DNA of 64,000 nt, from positions 1 to 64,000 of the forward strand of contig CAMPNN010000003.1 in assembly GCA_946891915.1 (NCBI GenBank), in the 5' to 3' direction. The DNA is from an uncultured Bifidobacteriaceae bacterium. GTDB lineage: Bacteria; Actinomycetota; Actinomycetes; Actinomycetales; Bifidobacteriaceae. Position numbers and translations under genes: made by a program. Each line of letters begins with the position of its first letter. Within the stretch, counting starts at the first letter, position 1. The notes below the pieces were generated by a model that saw only the letters and a list, made by a program, of their open reading frames with translations, searched no databases and was not told where the DNA came from. This document shows positions 1 through 7,461 of the stretch, piece after piece.

Positions 1-320
1 AGTCCACTGGACTTCCAACTTAAGCGAGTTTCCGCTCCGAGTTGCTTTCGCGCGCTACGCTCTGAGCGCGAAAGCAGGTCGTCGCGCAGAGCCGAAGGCT
101 GCTGACAAGCCGAGCGAAGAAGAAAAATCGAAAAATCTCTGCGATAAGACACGGTTATTAACGATTAAGCACGCAGAGTTTGGGGGATTTCTCTACGAGA
201 ACTAAAAGAGGACTGAGGAAGCAACATTCTTTTAAGAACAAAGCAGACATAAAAAGCCTCTAACAGTCAGAGCGACGAAGGACGGGACGTTCGAGGAGAG
301 AAATCCACCAAAACTCGCGC
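1..320. repeat. 320-bp repeat, copy 1 (cut by window start)
   Basis: Bases 1-320 match 22256-22575 without a difference that I can see; identity stops at 321 (c here, t there). The copy begins inside a perfect palindrome (12-bp arms around one base) that is complete in the second copy at 22250-22274, so it extends left beyond the window. It contains small hairpins (GCAGAGCC/GGCTGC around 86-102) but no convincing gene. No transposase is present. From 321 to 519 the DNA is A/C-rich with no gene and leads into the sortase. A mobile or recombining non-coding element is an inference. Confidence 0.9.
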
Positions 321-519
321 CACAGTAAAATGGAATCCACTAATCTAGCGCTGCGAGACAAGTAACCCCACCCCTCACAGCCACATAATAAACACGCCAG
401 CCAAATACCAGCCAAAACCCATAAACAAAAGCCAAGAACATAGCAAAATAAAATCGCAAATAAACTAAAACCACACAACCAAACCAATCAAGCCTAATAA
501 ACCCACGAAACGAGGAAGC

Positions 520-1551
520 ATGAAATTAAACAGCGCCGTTACGAAAGTATATGCTTTCCTCAACAAAATCTCCCAAAACAAGCTTTTCAAAAACCAACCA
601 AACCAACCAAACCAACCACAACCCGCCGCCCACAAATCCCAACAAAAATCCAAGCTCCGCCGCATCGTCGAGCCAATCGCCTTCGTGCTCGCCGGCTTGC
701 TGTGCTTCGCATACCCGGTGTGCTCCACGCTTTGGAATAATCGCGTTTCTAAGGAAATTTCCGCAGCGTACGATAAGTATAATCACGATCAGGCTGGCGA
801 CGTGCGCCGTGCTAATTTGCGCGCGGCTCGGCTTTATAACAAGCATCGCAAGAATATGCTTGCGCAGGATCCTTATGGCGATGGAAATCATGTGAATATC
901 ACTGAAACTCCCGCGTACAAGGAGTATTTGAAGGTTTTGGACGAGCCGATGGGCGTTATGGGAATCGTAAAAATTCCGAAGATTGGCGTAAAGTTGCCGA
1001 TTTACCATGGCAGTTCGCAGGAAGTTTTGGCGCGTGGTGCTGGGCATTTGTACGGCACGGATTTGCCGGTTGGCGGTAAGAATCGTCATGCGGTGGTGAC
1101 GGCGCATACGGGTTTGCCGAATGCCACGATGTTCGACGATTTGGTGAATTTGAAGAAGGGTGATTTCTTCTACTTTGACGTGCAGGGGGAGACTTTGCGC
1201 TATAAAGTGTTCCGCATTAGCGTGGTCGATCCGCACGATATTAGTTTGCTGCAGCGAGAGAAGGGGCGCGATTTGGCGACGCTGCTTACCTGCACCCCGT
1301 ATGGCGTGAACTCGCACAGGTTGCTCGTAACCGGCTACCGTGTGCTGCCGGATCCGGTGAAGCCGCCGGAGGATCATGTGCAGTGGCCGTTGTGGATGAC
1401 GCTGTTTGTGCTCGCTATGATTCTTACGATTGCGGTTTTGATAACGATGGTTGTGACTGCGCTGCGTAAGAGGCGCGACGAGCTGTATGTGCGCGGCAAG
1501 CATTTGTTGCTGGTTTCGCGCGATGCGTTGCGTAAGTTACGGCGCGGGTGA
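520..1551 (+). CDS. Class C (pilus-type) sortase
   Basis: Cysteine transpeptidase of the outer membrane face that joins pilin subunits or anchors LPXTG-type proteins. The 343-aa protein has an N-terminal membrane segment (about 52-72), the catalytic triad His196 (VTAHTGLP), Cys258 (TLLTCTPYG) and Arg267 (NSHRLLVTG), and a second membrane segment (about 290-315) with a basic cytoplasmic tail. A DPY motif at 117-119 fits the DPF/W-type lid typical of class C enzymes. A GAGGA ribosome site lies just before the ATG. Residues 26-35 are a small NQP repeat coded by tandem DNA (about 590-622). Pilin substrates are not in the window and would be expected upstream. Confidence 0.93.
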   Translation: MKLNSAVTKVYAFLNKISQNKLFKNQPNQPNQPQPAAHKSQQKSKLRRIVEPIAFVLAGLLCFAYPVCSTLWNNRVSKEISAAYDKYNHDQAGDVRRANLRAARLYNKHRKNMLAQDPYGDGNHVNITETPAYKEYLKVLDEPMGVMGIVKIPKIGVKLPIYHGSSQEVLARGAGHLYGTDLPVGGKNRHAVVTAHTGLPNATMFDDLVNLKKGDFFYFDVQGETLRYKVFRISVVDPHDISLLQREKGRDLATLLTCTPYGVNSHRLLVTGYRVLPDPVKPPEDHVQWPLWMTLFVLAMILTIAVLITMVVTALRKRRDELYVRGKHLLLVSRDALRKLRRG

Positions 1552-1561
1552 TGCTGTGGAG

Positions 1562-1649
1562 CGTTACTCGCGCAGCGCGCCATCTGCACTAGTAACGAAA
1601 AAACGGCATTAAACGTTACTAATGCAGCGCGCTATCTGCGCCAGTAACG
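1562..1649. repeat. Two 36-bp hairpin repeats after the sortase gene
   Basis: Two near-identical units (1562-1597 and 1614-1649) each begin CGTTACT and end AGTAACG, enclosing GCAGCGCGC-ATCTGC. Each can fold on itself. They could end transcription of the sortase gene, but no T-run follows, so this is not a standard terminator. Confidence 0.7.
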
Positions 1650-1732
1650 TATAACATTCAGCTCTAGCTATCTCAGTATGCAATTTGCCTTTAGTAAAGA
1701 GTAGAATTTGCTGCGTGCTTGCTTTTCGTATT

Positions 1733-1862
1733 GCGATTGTTTGCGATTGCTGCGATTGCTGCGATTGTACGAAATCGTGACAATCATACGTGATTGTACG
1801 CAACCGTACGAAATTGTAGACAACAATACGCAACCGCACACAACCGCACACAACCGTTCGCA
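1733..1862. repeat. Degenerate tandem GCGATTG / CGCAACC tract
   Basis: Short direct units (TGCGATTG, then ACGCAACCG and CACACAACCG variants) fill most of the 364-base gap between the sortase and the SPFH gene. Open frames across it are low-complexity products of the repeat, so I call no gene here. Confidence 0.6.
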
Positions 1863-1915
1863 ATACACATATTGCGCACATCTATTTTTGAGAATCGTTT
1901 AGAGAAGGGGTTTGT

Positions 1916-3151
1916 ATGGCTGGTCTTTTTCATATTTTCAATGTCGTAAAGTATGAGGGTCCTGAGTCGGACGATTTAATTGCGTGGCTGCATCCTAATA
2001 AGGAGTTGAGGCCTGGAACGCGCCTTATTGTTCAAGAAAGTCAAATAGCAGTGTTCGTGCGCGGCGGGCGCGTGGCTGCAACTTACGGACCTGGAACGCA
2101 TAAAGTTGATGGCAACAATCCTGTATTCCTTACTTCTTTAACGAAGCTTGTTACGGGCGGCGAATCTCCTTATTCTGCAAAAATATGGTTCATAAATAAC
2201 GTTGAAACGCTGTATTGCAAGTGGGGTCTTCCAAGTCCTGTGCAGGTTAAGGTTCCTGGCTTTGGCTCTAAATATTCTGCTATGGAAACTTTGCCTGTTG
2301 TTGCTCATGGAACTTATAAGGTTCATTTTGGTTTTGACGACTTGCAGGATGAGTCTACGAGTAAGAATATTGAAAGTTTTATTCGTTCTTGCGCTGGAAC
2401 TAAGGATGTTATTACGAAGGATGTTATTTCCAAATTATTCTCTAGTAAAGTAACTCCTGATATTACTTCCGGCATTGCTACTTTTATTGCTAGTTGTAAC
2501 GGTGATTTAACTCAGCTCGATAATTTATCTCGTCCTTTGACTGATGCTATTGGTGAAAAAATTGCTCACGCTTTTGATGAGTATGGAATGAGTATTGAGG
2601 ATTTTGTTATTAAAGCTAATTTAGATGAGTGCTCGCCTAAGGTTAAGGAGTTTAGAGAAAAGTTTGTTATGCCTACTGAGCAGGCTGGCCGGGATCTTGA
2701 CATTACTAAACTTAATGCGGATGCTCAGCAGTACAAGTCGTTTACTGAAACTCAGGCTGCAGCTTACGATCAAAAGATGCGCGAATATACTTACCAGCAG
2801 AAGCAGGCTTTTGAAGCTTTGAAAGATGCTGCTAGCAATACTGGTTCTGGCTCAAACGTTATGAATAATTCCATGGGTATGTCTATGGGAATGATAATGG
2901 GCAGGAATATTGGCAGCATGATGTCGAAGAGCATGAACGATGTAAATTCTATAAATATGATGTCTGCTGAATCTACTGAATCTACTAAATCCGCTAAATC
3001 TACTAAATCTACTAAATCTACTGAATCTACTGAATCCTCTCAATTGGATCCAGTTGAGGCTTTAGCTAAGTTGAAGAAGATGCTTGATGCTGGTCTTATT
3101 ACTGAGGAGATTTTTAACGAAAAGCGCAATGAGATTATTTCGCGTCTGTAA
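1916..3151 (+). CDS. SPFH-domain protein with C-terminal SHOCT (YdjI / virion-core-like)
   Basis: The N-terminal about 250 residues resemble the bacterial SPFH proteins annotated 'virion core protein-like' (YdjI in Bacillus), for example LIVQESQIAVFVRGG and YGPGTHKVDGNNP. These proteins assemble at membranes in envelope stress responses. A Met/Gly/Asn-rich stretch follows, then a Ser-Thr-Lys/Glu repeat coded by 9-bp DNA units (about 2960-3038), then a SHOCT motif (DPVEALAKLKKMLDAGLI) that ends the 411-aa protein. The start has GAGAAGGGG upstream. The following genes code for small membrane proteins with zinc ribbons, the partners expected from the ydjGHI layout of Bacillus. The function is inferred. 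Confidence 0.75.
   Translation: MAGLFHIFNVVKYEGPESDDLIAWLHPNKELRPGTRLIVQESQIAVFVRGGRVAATYGPGTHKVDGNNPVFLTSLTKLVTGGESPYSAKIWFINNVETLYCKWGLPSPVQVKVPGFGSKYSAMETLPVVAHGTYKVHFGFDDLQDESTSKNIESFIRSCAGTKDVITKDVISKLFSSKVTPDITSGIATFIASCNGDLTQLDNLSRPLTDAIGEKIAHAFDEYGMSIEDFVIKANLDECSPKVKEFREKFVMPTEQAGRDLDITKLNADAQQYKSFTETQAAAYDQKMREYTYQQKQAFEALKDAASNTGSGSNVMNNSMGMSMGMIMGRNIGSMMSKSMNDVNSINMMSAESTESTKSAKSTKSTKSTESTESSQLDPVEALAKLKKMLDAGLITEEIFNEKRNEIISRL
2960..3038 (+). repeat. In-frame 9-bp tandem repeat (STK/STE codons)
   Basis: Units of the form TCTACTAAA or TCTACTGAA repeat about eight times inside the SPFH gene. The 9-bp unit preserves frame, so copy-number change would alter the linker length before the SHOCT motif without breaking the protein. 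Confidence 0.8.
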
Positions 3152-3167
3152 TTTTATTCGCTTTTTG

Positions 3168-3262
3168 GAGCTGCGTTGTATGAGCTGCGTTGTGTGAGCT
3201 GCGTTGTATGAGCTGCGTTACGAAACTGTGTTGTATTAGCTGCGTCGCGAAACTGCTTTGTA
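3168..3262. repeat. 14-bp tandem repeat, GAGCTGCGTTGTAT
   Basis: Three to four clean units from 3168 decay into related units up to about 3262, in the 253-base gap between the SPFH gene and the next small membrane protein. No gene is supported in this gap. Confidence 0.75.
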
Positions 3263-3404
3263 GATACCGCCTCAAAACCGCTTTGTATATAGCGGCACTT
3301 ACTAAGCATATGCTTTATACGTTCTGCGTATGTCTTGTACGAGCGCGTATGGCACACACTTCGCAAATTTGATTTTTTATTAACAAAATATTGGAGAGTA
3401 TATT

Positions 3405-3818
3405 ATGGGAAAGAATCTGATAATTATTGCAGATATTGTTATTGCTGCAATTGTTTCTTCTATTGTTCTGCTAACTGTACATGAGTATTCGTTGACTTTT
3501 TGGATTTCGTTTATTTGCTTGGTAGTAAGTATTCTGGCGATGCTTATTCCAGTATTTATTAAGCCTCCAACCGATATGATGACTCGTGTTCCTGTGTATA
3601 TGGTGCTTGCGGTGAATGTTGTTGCGCAAGTAATTTTGACTTTGATTTCTAACTTTACTACTTGGAAGCTTTTGAGTATTTTGGAGCTTATTTGCTTGTT
3701 TGTGGTTGTTTCGATTGCTTTTTCTGTTTGCTTGCATGAAGTGCAGGACGATAGCGCGAAGGCAAAAATAGTTGAGAATTTTGATCAGCGCTATACGCCC
3801 AAATACGGAAGCTTTTAG
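3405..3818 (+). CDS. Small four-helix membrane protein, unknown
   Basis: This 137-aa protein has four predicted membrane segments (about 4-24, 31-52, 63-84, 88-108) and a short charged tail with no recognisable motif. The ATG follows TTGGAGAG at good distance. It lies between the SPFH protein and two zinc-ribbon membrane proteins on the same strand and shares their AT-rich composition, so it is probably part of the same membrane complex or operon. I do not recognise the family. Confidence 0.7.
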   Translation: MGKNLIIIADIVIAAIVSSIVLLTVHEYSLTFWISFICLVVSILAMLIPVFIKPPTDMMTRVPVYMVLAVNVVAQVILTLISNFTTWKLLSILELICLFVVVSIAFSVCLHEVQDDSAKAKIVENFDQRYTPKYGSF

Positions 3819-3869
3819 TTCTCGTTTATTTGTTTTTATGTTTTTATGTAAAAGTTAGGAGTCACTATT

Positions 3870-4688
3870 ATGTCTGTTCTGGCGTTATTTTTGAAAAGAT
3901 TTATTGTTCACCTATTTTCTTCTGTAGCTATATTGCTCACATTGATAAATTTTGGTCTTTTTCGTAATTTATTTAATCAAGCTCATGATGAAAGCGTTTT
4001 AGCGGAACGAAGAATGTTCATGTGCGTGTTAATCTTTACGATTTTCATAGATATAATGTTTTTTCTATGTTTTAGAGAAATTCGTACTGCATATTTAGAG
4101 AAAACAAAATTTATTTCTGAAATTACTCAAAAAAGAAACCTTGAGTACAGCAGAGTAGCTGGTGATGAAAAGTCTGGTGGTGTTGCAGGCCGCATTCTTG
4201 ATTCTAAAGCGGGATTTGATGAATATCATTCTCACGCAAGCAATGCGTATAAAAACGATTCCGGTTATGCTGGGAATATTGACTATGCAAATGCTGATGA
4301 GGAAAGTTTCGATATTAAAGAATACGGCATTTCTAATTGCGTTTATGGTTTTATTGCTGTTATTCTGATTTGTTCTGGAGTTATTATCTCTGGTCCTATT
4401 GGCTTAATTTTTATTGCTGCTGCTGTTGGTATTGTAATTTTTATTGGTGTGCGAGATTGGGATGTAGCATGTTCTTATAGTTACGTTTATGAGAAGTATA
4501 CGCGTCTAGCTCGTGAAATTGTTATTCGGAAGCAGTATGAGATTGCTGAGGAGTACAGGAAGCGTGGAATTAACGCTTCGAAAATTGGTCTTAGATGCAA
4601 TAACTGCGGTAATAAAGTTTTTAGTATTAATGGTCGTGAAGTTGTGTGCTCTTACTGCAATAACGCAATTAAAATTAACACATTGTGA
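3870..4688 (+). CDS. Membrane protein with C-terminal zinc ribbon
   Basis: The 272-aa protein has two N-terminal membrane segments (about 7-29 and 47-66), a polar region, two further segments (about 154-188), and a C-terminal cytoplasmic zinc ribbon with Cys243, Cys246, Cys260 and Cys263 (CNNCGN and CSYCNN). A TTAGGAGTC ribosome site precedes the ATG. It overlaps the start of the next gene by four bases, which indicates translational coupling. The layout is comparable to YdjG/YdjH of Bacillus, where zinc-ribbon membrane proteins act with an SPFH protein; direct homology is unproven. Confidence 0.75.
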   Translation: MSVLALFLKRFIVHLFSSVAILLTLINFGLFRNLFNQAHDESVLAERRMFMCVLIFTIFIDIMFFLCFREIRTAYLEKTKFISEITQKRNLEYSRVAGDEKSGGVAGRILDSKAGFDEYHSHASNAYKNDSGYAGNIDYANADEESFDIKEYGISNCVYGFIAVILICSGVIISGPIGLIFIAAAVGIVIFIGVRDWDVACSYSYVYEKYTRLAREIVIRKQYEIAEEYRKRGINASKIGLRCNNCGNKVFSINGREVVCSYCNNAIKINTL

Positions 4689-5476
4689 CGGTGATCGTAA
4701 TGAATAAAATGAGTCGTTTCAAATTATTATGTAGAAGTTTTGTTAATTTTGTGCTGTTTATTTTCTACTCTATAGTTATTATTTTTAATATCTTCGCTCC
4801 AATTTTTATTACGGTTAATGCCATAGCAAACTTACGTAATGCTAAGGGTTTCGCAAGTGCTGTTATGGAAGACCCTAATGTTAGTATTTCTTGTTTTTAT
4901 GGGAAATATTCTATTTTCTCTATTGGTAATTTAAAATTCTATTTCTTTGCTTTATTTGTTTTACTTATTTGGCATTCGCCTGGTATTTTAGCAATTGCAA
5001 ATATTGTGTCTGTTACTAATCGTCAATTCAATTTCTCCAGATCAATAAAGAATTTTATGAAGTATGGTATTAAGGGTTACGGAAACCATCTTTTTGAAGA
5101 GACTTTGGCTGAAATTAAAAGTAAAGATTTGGACGTTGTAAAAATGGTTTGCCCTTCTTGTGGCGATACTTACATTATTAATGCGAACACATACGAGCTT
5201 TGCCCTTCGTGCCACAATATTCTTGATTCTACTGACGTCAACCATCGTTATGAAGCTGAAGTTATTAACGAAAATGACGTTATTGATAAGCGTGAGCATT
5301 GGCAGCCTGATGAAAATAATGGCGTATTGGTTCAATGTGCTAATTGTGGTAGTCAAAAAATTGCGTATCCTAATAAGCCTGTTATCTGCGATTGTGGTTC
5401 TGAGATTACTCTCGAAGACGCGCGTAAAGGTAATGGTGCGTATGTTGTAAATGAGAGCGCAAAGTCAAGTAAGTAG
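4685..5476 (+). CDS. Membrane protein with two zinc ribbons
   Basis: The 263-aa protein has membrane segments at about 15-42 and 78-102, then a cytoplasmic domain with two Cys4-type ribbons: C156/C159 with a second CPSC pair, and CANCG with CDCG near the C-terminus. The GTG start (4685) overlaps the upstream TGA in a GTGA junction; an in-frame ATG at 4700 is an alternative, and neither has a clear ribosome site. The stop codon lies inside a 15-bp tandem repeat. It is probably a partner of the preceding zinc-ribbon membrane protein. Function unknown. Confidence 0.7.
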   Translation: MTVIVMNKMSRFKLLCRSFVNFVLFIFYSIVIIFNIFAPIFITVNAIANLRNAKGFASAVMEDPNVSISCFYGKYSIFSIGNLKFYFFALFVLLIWHSPGILAIANIVSVTNRQFNFSRSIKNFMKYGIKGYGNHLFEETLAEIKSKDLDVVKMVCPSCGDTYIINANTYELCPSCHNILDSTDVNHRYEAEVINENDVIDKREHWQPDENNGVLVQCANCGSQKIAYPNKPVICDCGSEITLEDARKGNGAYVVNESAKSSK

Positions 5477-5526
5477 AAGTGAAGTAAGTAGAAGTGAAGT
5501 AAGTAGAAGTGAAGTAAGTAGAAGTG
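5467..5526. repeat. 4 x 15-bp tandem repeat spanning a stop codon and the next leader
   Basis: Four exact units of AAGTAAGTAGAAGTG. The first supplies the TAG stop of the upstream gene (5474-5476) and the array ends just before the GAAGGGAG ribosome site of the next gene. Copy-number change would alter intergenic spacing. Confidence 0.9.
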
Positions 5527-5541
5527 AAGGGAGCAAATAAT

Positions 5542-6009
5542 ATGTCAGATAATGATTTTCATGGCGATGATCCACGCGGCGATGCTCAGAGCGTGTATGC
5601 TCAGAGCGGTGTTCAGCGTGGCGGTGCGCAATATGCTGGTTTAGGTGAGGATTCGTTTTCAAAGGATCTTTCGGATCAGGAGAAGCCTTTAAGTCATTGT
5701 GCTTTATTCGCAATGATTTTTGGTGTTGTTAGCCTTTTGATTTGTGAAGTGCCGCTTATTAATAGTTTAAGTTTTGTTTTCAGCATTGTTTCAGTTGTTT
5801 TTGGTGTTTTGGCGTTTGCTATTACAAGAAAAGATGGTAAAAAGCGTGGTCGTTGGTTGATGGCTTTGGGCGTTGTTTTTGCTGTTTTTGCTTTTGTTGT
5901 CGCATTGTTGATGCACGTTTTTCTGATTTCTGAAATTAATGATGTGAAGAAACAATATTCGCACAAGTCTGACTCTGTTGAAATTGCAAGAGTTGTGAAT
6001 CTTCACTAG
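5542..6009 (+). CDS. DUF4190-like membrane protein
   Basis: The 155-aa protein has a polar Gly/Asp-rich N-terminus (1-45) and three hydrophobic segments (about 52-75, 80-92, 100-125) in the pattern of DUF4190 proteins, in which GxxxLxxxAI-type helices flank a short KDGKKRGR loop. The ATG at 5542 is preferred because GAAGGGAG sits eight bases upstream; a GTG at 5524 lies before the ribosome site. It ends the AT-rich cluster that starts at 1916. The family role is unknown. Confidence 0.7.
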   Translation: MSDNDFHGDDPRGDAQSVYAQSGVQRGGAQYAGLGEDSFSKDLSDQEKPLSHCALFAMIFGVVSLLICEVPLINSLSFVFSIVSVVFGVLAFAITRKDGKKRGRWLMALGVVFAVFAFVVALLMHVFLISEINDVKKQYSHKSDSVEIARVVNLH

Positions 6010-6079
6010 ATCACTCTAAAAGAAACGCGACGACCTGCCTGATCGCTTATAGCGTTACTCCTGCAGAAAAACAAGCGCT

Positions 6080-6595
6080 GTAGAATCTCCGGCGAATGTT
6101 CCATAAAAGCGCGAATGTAACTACATTTGCCGGAGAAAAATCTCCCGCAAATGTTCAACAACAACGCCAAAACAGCTACAAAACCCGGAGAAAATTCTCC
6201 CGCAAATGTTCCATAAAAGCGACAATTACTTTACAGCCACGTAAAGGAAAAAACGAAATCTCGCCCAAAAACGATTTTTCTTTTACGGCCTTGTAAAGAA
6301 AATAACGGAATCTCGTCGAAAAGTGATTATTACTTTGCAGCTGCGTAAAGAAACTAATGCGCGCTAAATCGCAGCGCTCAAGTAGGTCGCCGCGCAAACA
6401 CGAGACAACATGCGCGCTTTTGTGTACATACACCCAACCCAAGTCCACAAAACCGAGGTAACATGCGCGCAAATGTGGACCTACACACACTCAAAGTAAA
6501 CAAACGCAGGATGAAGTACGCGCATTTGTGTACTTATCCACGCTCTAAGTCCACAAAACCGAGGTAAAACTCCAGCAAATGTTCCACAACAACGC
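6080..6595. repeat. Degenerate dispersed 29-bp repeats plus a 21-bp direct repeat
   Basis: Four imperfect units containing CTCC-GC-AATGTTC-A-AA-A-CG start near 6086, 6147, 6201 and 6567. Separately, a 21-base string beginning AAGTCCACAAAACC occurs at 6441-6461 and again at 6547-6567. The interval 6010-7290 has no gene that I can support; it is a mosaic of repeat families. Confidence 0.55.
6226..6352. repeat. Cluster of three CTTTAC...GTAAAG palindromes
   Basis: Palindromes near 6230-6247, 6279-6297 and 6331-6348 have the form CTTTAC-6 nt-GTAAAG with drift. They are separated by linkers resembling ACGRAATCTCG-NNAAAA-CGAT. The same palindrome and linker occur at 9209, 17565, 27905 and 45120. 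Confidence 0.75.
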
Positions 6596-6639
6596 AAAAA
6601 TGCTCGCGCAGATAATGCGCTTGTACCATTCCACCAATC

Positions 6640-6785
6640 TTCAGACCCGCGCGCAGTGCGACGACCTGCCTGAGCGCATAGAGCGTAGCGCGCGAAGGCA
6701 ACTCGGAGCGGAAACTCGCTTAAGTTGGAAGTCCAGTGGACTTCCAACGCGAGTTTCGTAAGCGAGCGCGTAATCCGCGCGAGCA
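6640..6785 (-). repeat. Diverged, inverted partial copy of the 320-bp repeat
   Basis: Read on the minus strand, this stretch resembles 22231-22345, including the perfect palindrome at 6724-6748 (GTTGGAAGTCCA, one base, then its complement) and the following CGAGTTTCCGCTCCGAGTTG. A further fragment (CTCCGAATTGCCTTCGCGCG) occurs at about 7070-7115 in the plus orientation. Confidence 0.75.
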
Positions 6786-6987
6786 CAATCTGCACCAGTG
6801 TCGCAAAACAAGCTAAATGAGACACTAACTCAGTAAGCATACTGCACGAAGGTCGCATAATCGCCAACTAGAGACCCTGGTGCAGTACGCAATCTGCGCG
6901 AAGGTCGCATAACCGCAGCGCTCAAGCAGGTCGTCAGCACACACCAGTCACAACCTAGTTTATAAAGCACAACCATACTAACCTGCC

Positions 6988-7222
6988 CTGCCTTCGTCTT
7001 TATTGACGAAGGCAGACCTCGCTTGCGTTGAAAGCACACCGTGCTTTCAACCCTAAGCAAGCTCGGCGCTCCGAATTGCCTTCGCGCGCTACGCTCTAAG
7101 CGCGAAAGTAGGTCGTCGCGCGCGTAAAGCACACTGTGCTTTCAGCATTGAGTCGTCGCTACCGCATTGAGCTTGCTTGAAGCGCACAATGCAGCTTCAA
7201 GCAAGGGCAATGCGACACGCCG
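6988..7222. repeat. Hairpin-rich repeat tract
   Basis: Several perfect hairpins follow each other: CTGCCTTCGTC/GACGAAGGCAG (6988-7015), TTGAAAGCAC/GTGCTTTCAA (about 7029-7051), and GCTTGCTTGAAGC/GCTTCAAGCAAG inside a CGCATTG...CAATGCG outer pair (about 7160-7217). The last has a relative at 15300-15365. No open frame here looks genuine. Confidence 0.6.
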
Positions 7223-7224
7223 GC

Positions 7225-7252
7225 TTGCGTTCGAGCTGATTCTGAGTATAGT
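7225..7252 (+). promoter_or_regulatory. Candidate sigma-70-type promoter for tRNA-Lys
   Basis: TTGCGT (7225-7230), a 16-base spacer and TATAGT (7247-7252) lie about 38 bases before the tRNA. The fit to the consensus is moderate. Confidence 0.5.
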
Positions 7253-7290
7253 TATTACTCGGTTCGCGGAAACGAGCCGAGATAACCAAC

Positions 7291-7364
7291 GCCCCTTTAG
7301 CTCAGTTGGTTAGAGCAGCTGACTCTTAATCAGCGTGTCCAGGGTTCGAATCCCTGAGGGGGCA
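7291..7364 (+). tRNA. tRNA-Lys (anticodon CTT)
   Basis: A cloverleaf can be drawn: acceptor GCCCCTT/AGGGGGC, D-arm GCTCAGTTGGTTAGAGC, anticodon stem GCTGA/TCAGC with loop CTCTTAA (anticodon CTT at 7325-7327), T-arm with GTTCGAATCC, discriminator A. CCA is not encoded. A strong terminator follows. Confidence 0.97.
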
Positions 7365-7370
7365 CAGACA

Positions 7371-7398
7371 AAACCCAAGCTTCGCGCTTGGGTTTTTT
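7371..7398 (+). terminator. Rho-independent terminator of tRNA-Lys
   Basis: A 10-bp stem AAACCCAAGC/GCTTGGGTTT with loop TTCGC is followed directly by further T residues. Confidence 0.9.
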
Positions 7399-7461
7399 CG
7401 TATCCAATCACCACACGCAACGACGCTATCCTTTGTCCCTCTTAACAGTCAATCTTGAATT

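Noticed and set aside
1708..1902. 64-codon frame on plus strand
   Set aside because: Made wholly of the degenerate GCGATTG/CGCAACC repeats and without ribosome site.
6080..6240. Possible CRISPR-like array
   Set aside because: The repeat units differ at many positions, spacing is irregular and no cas gene lies in the window.
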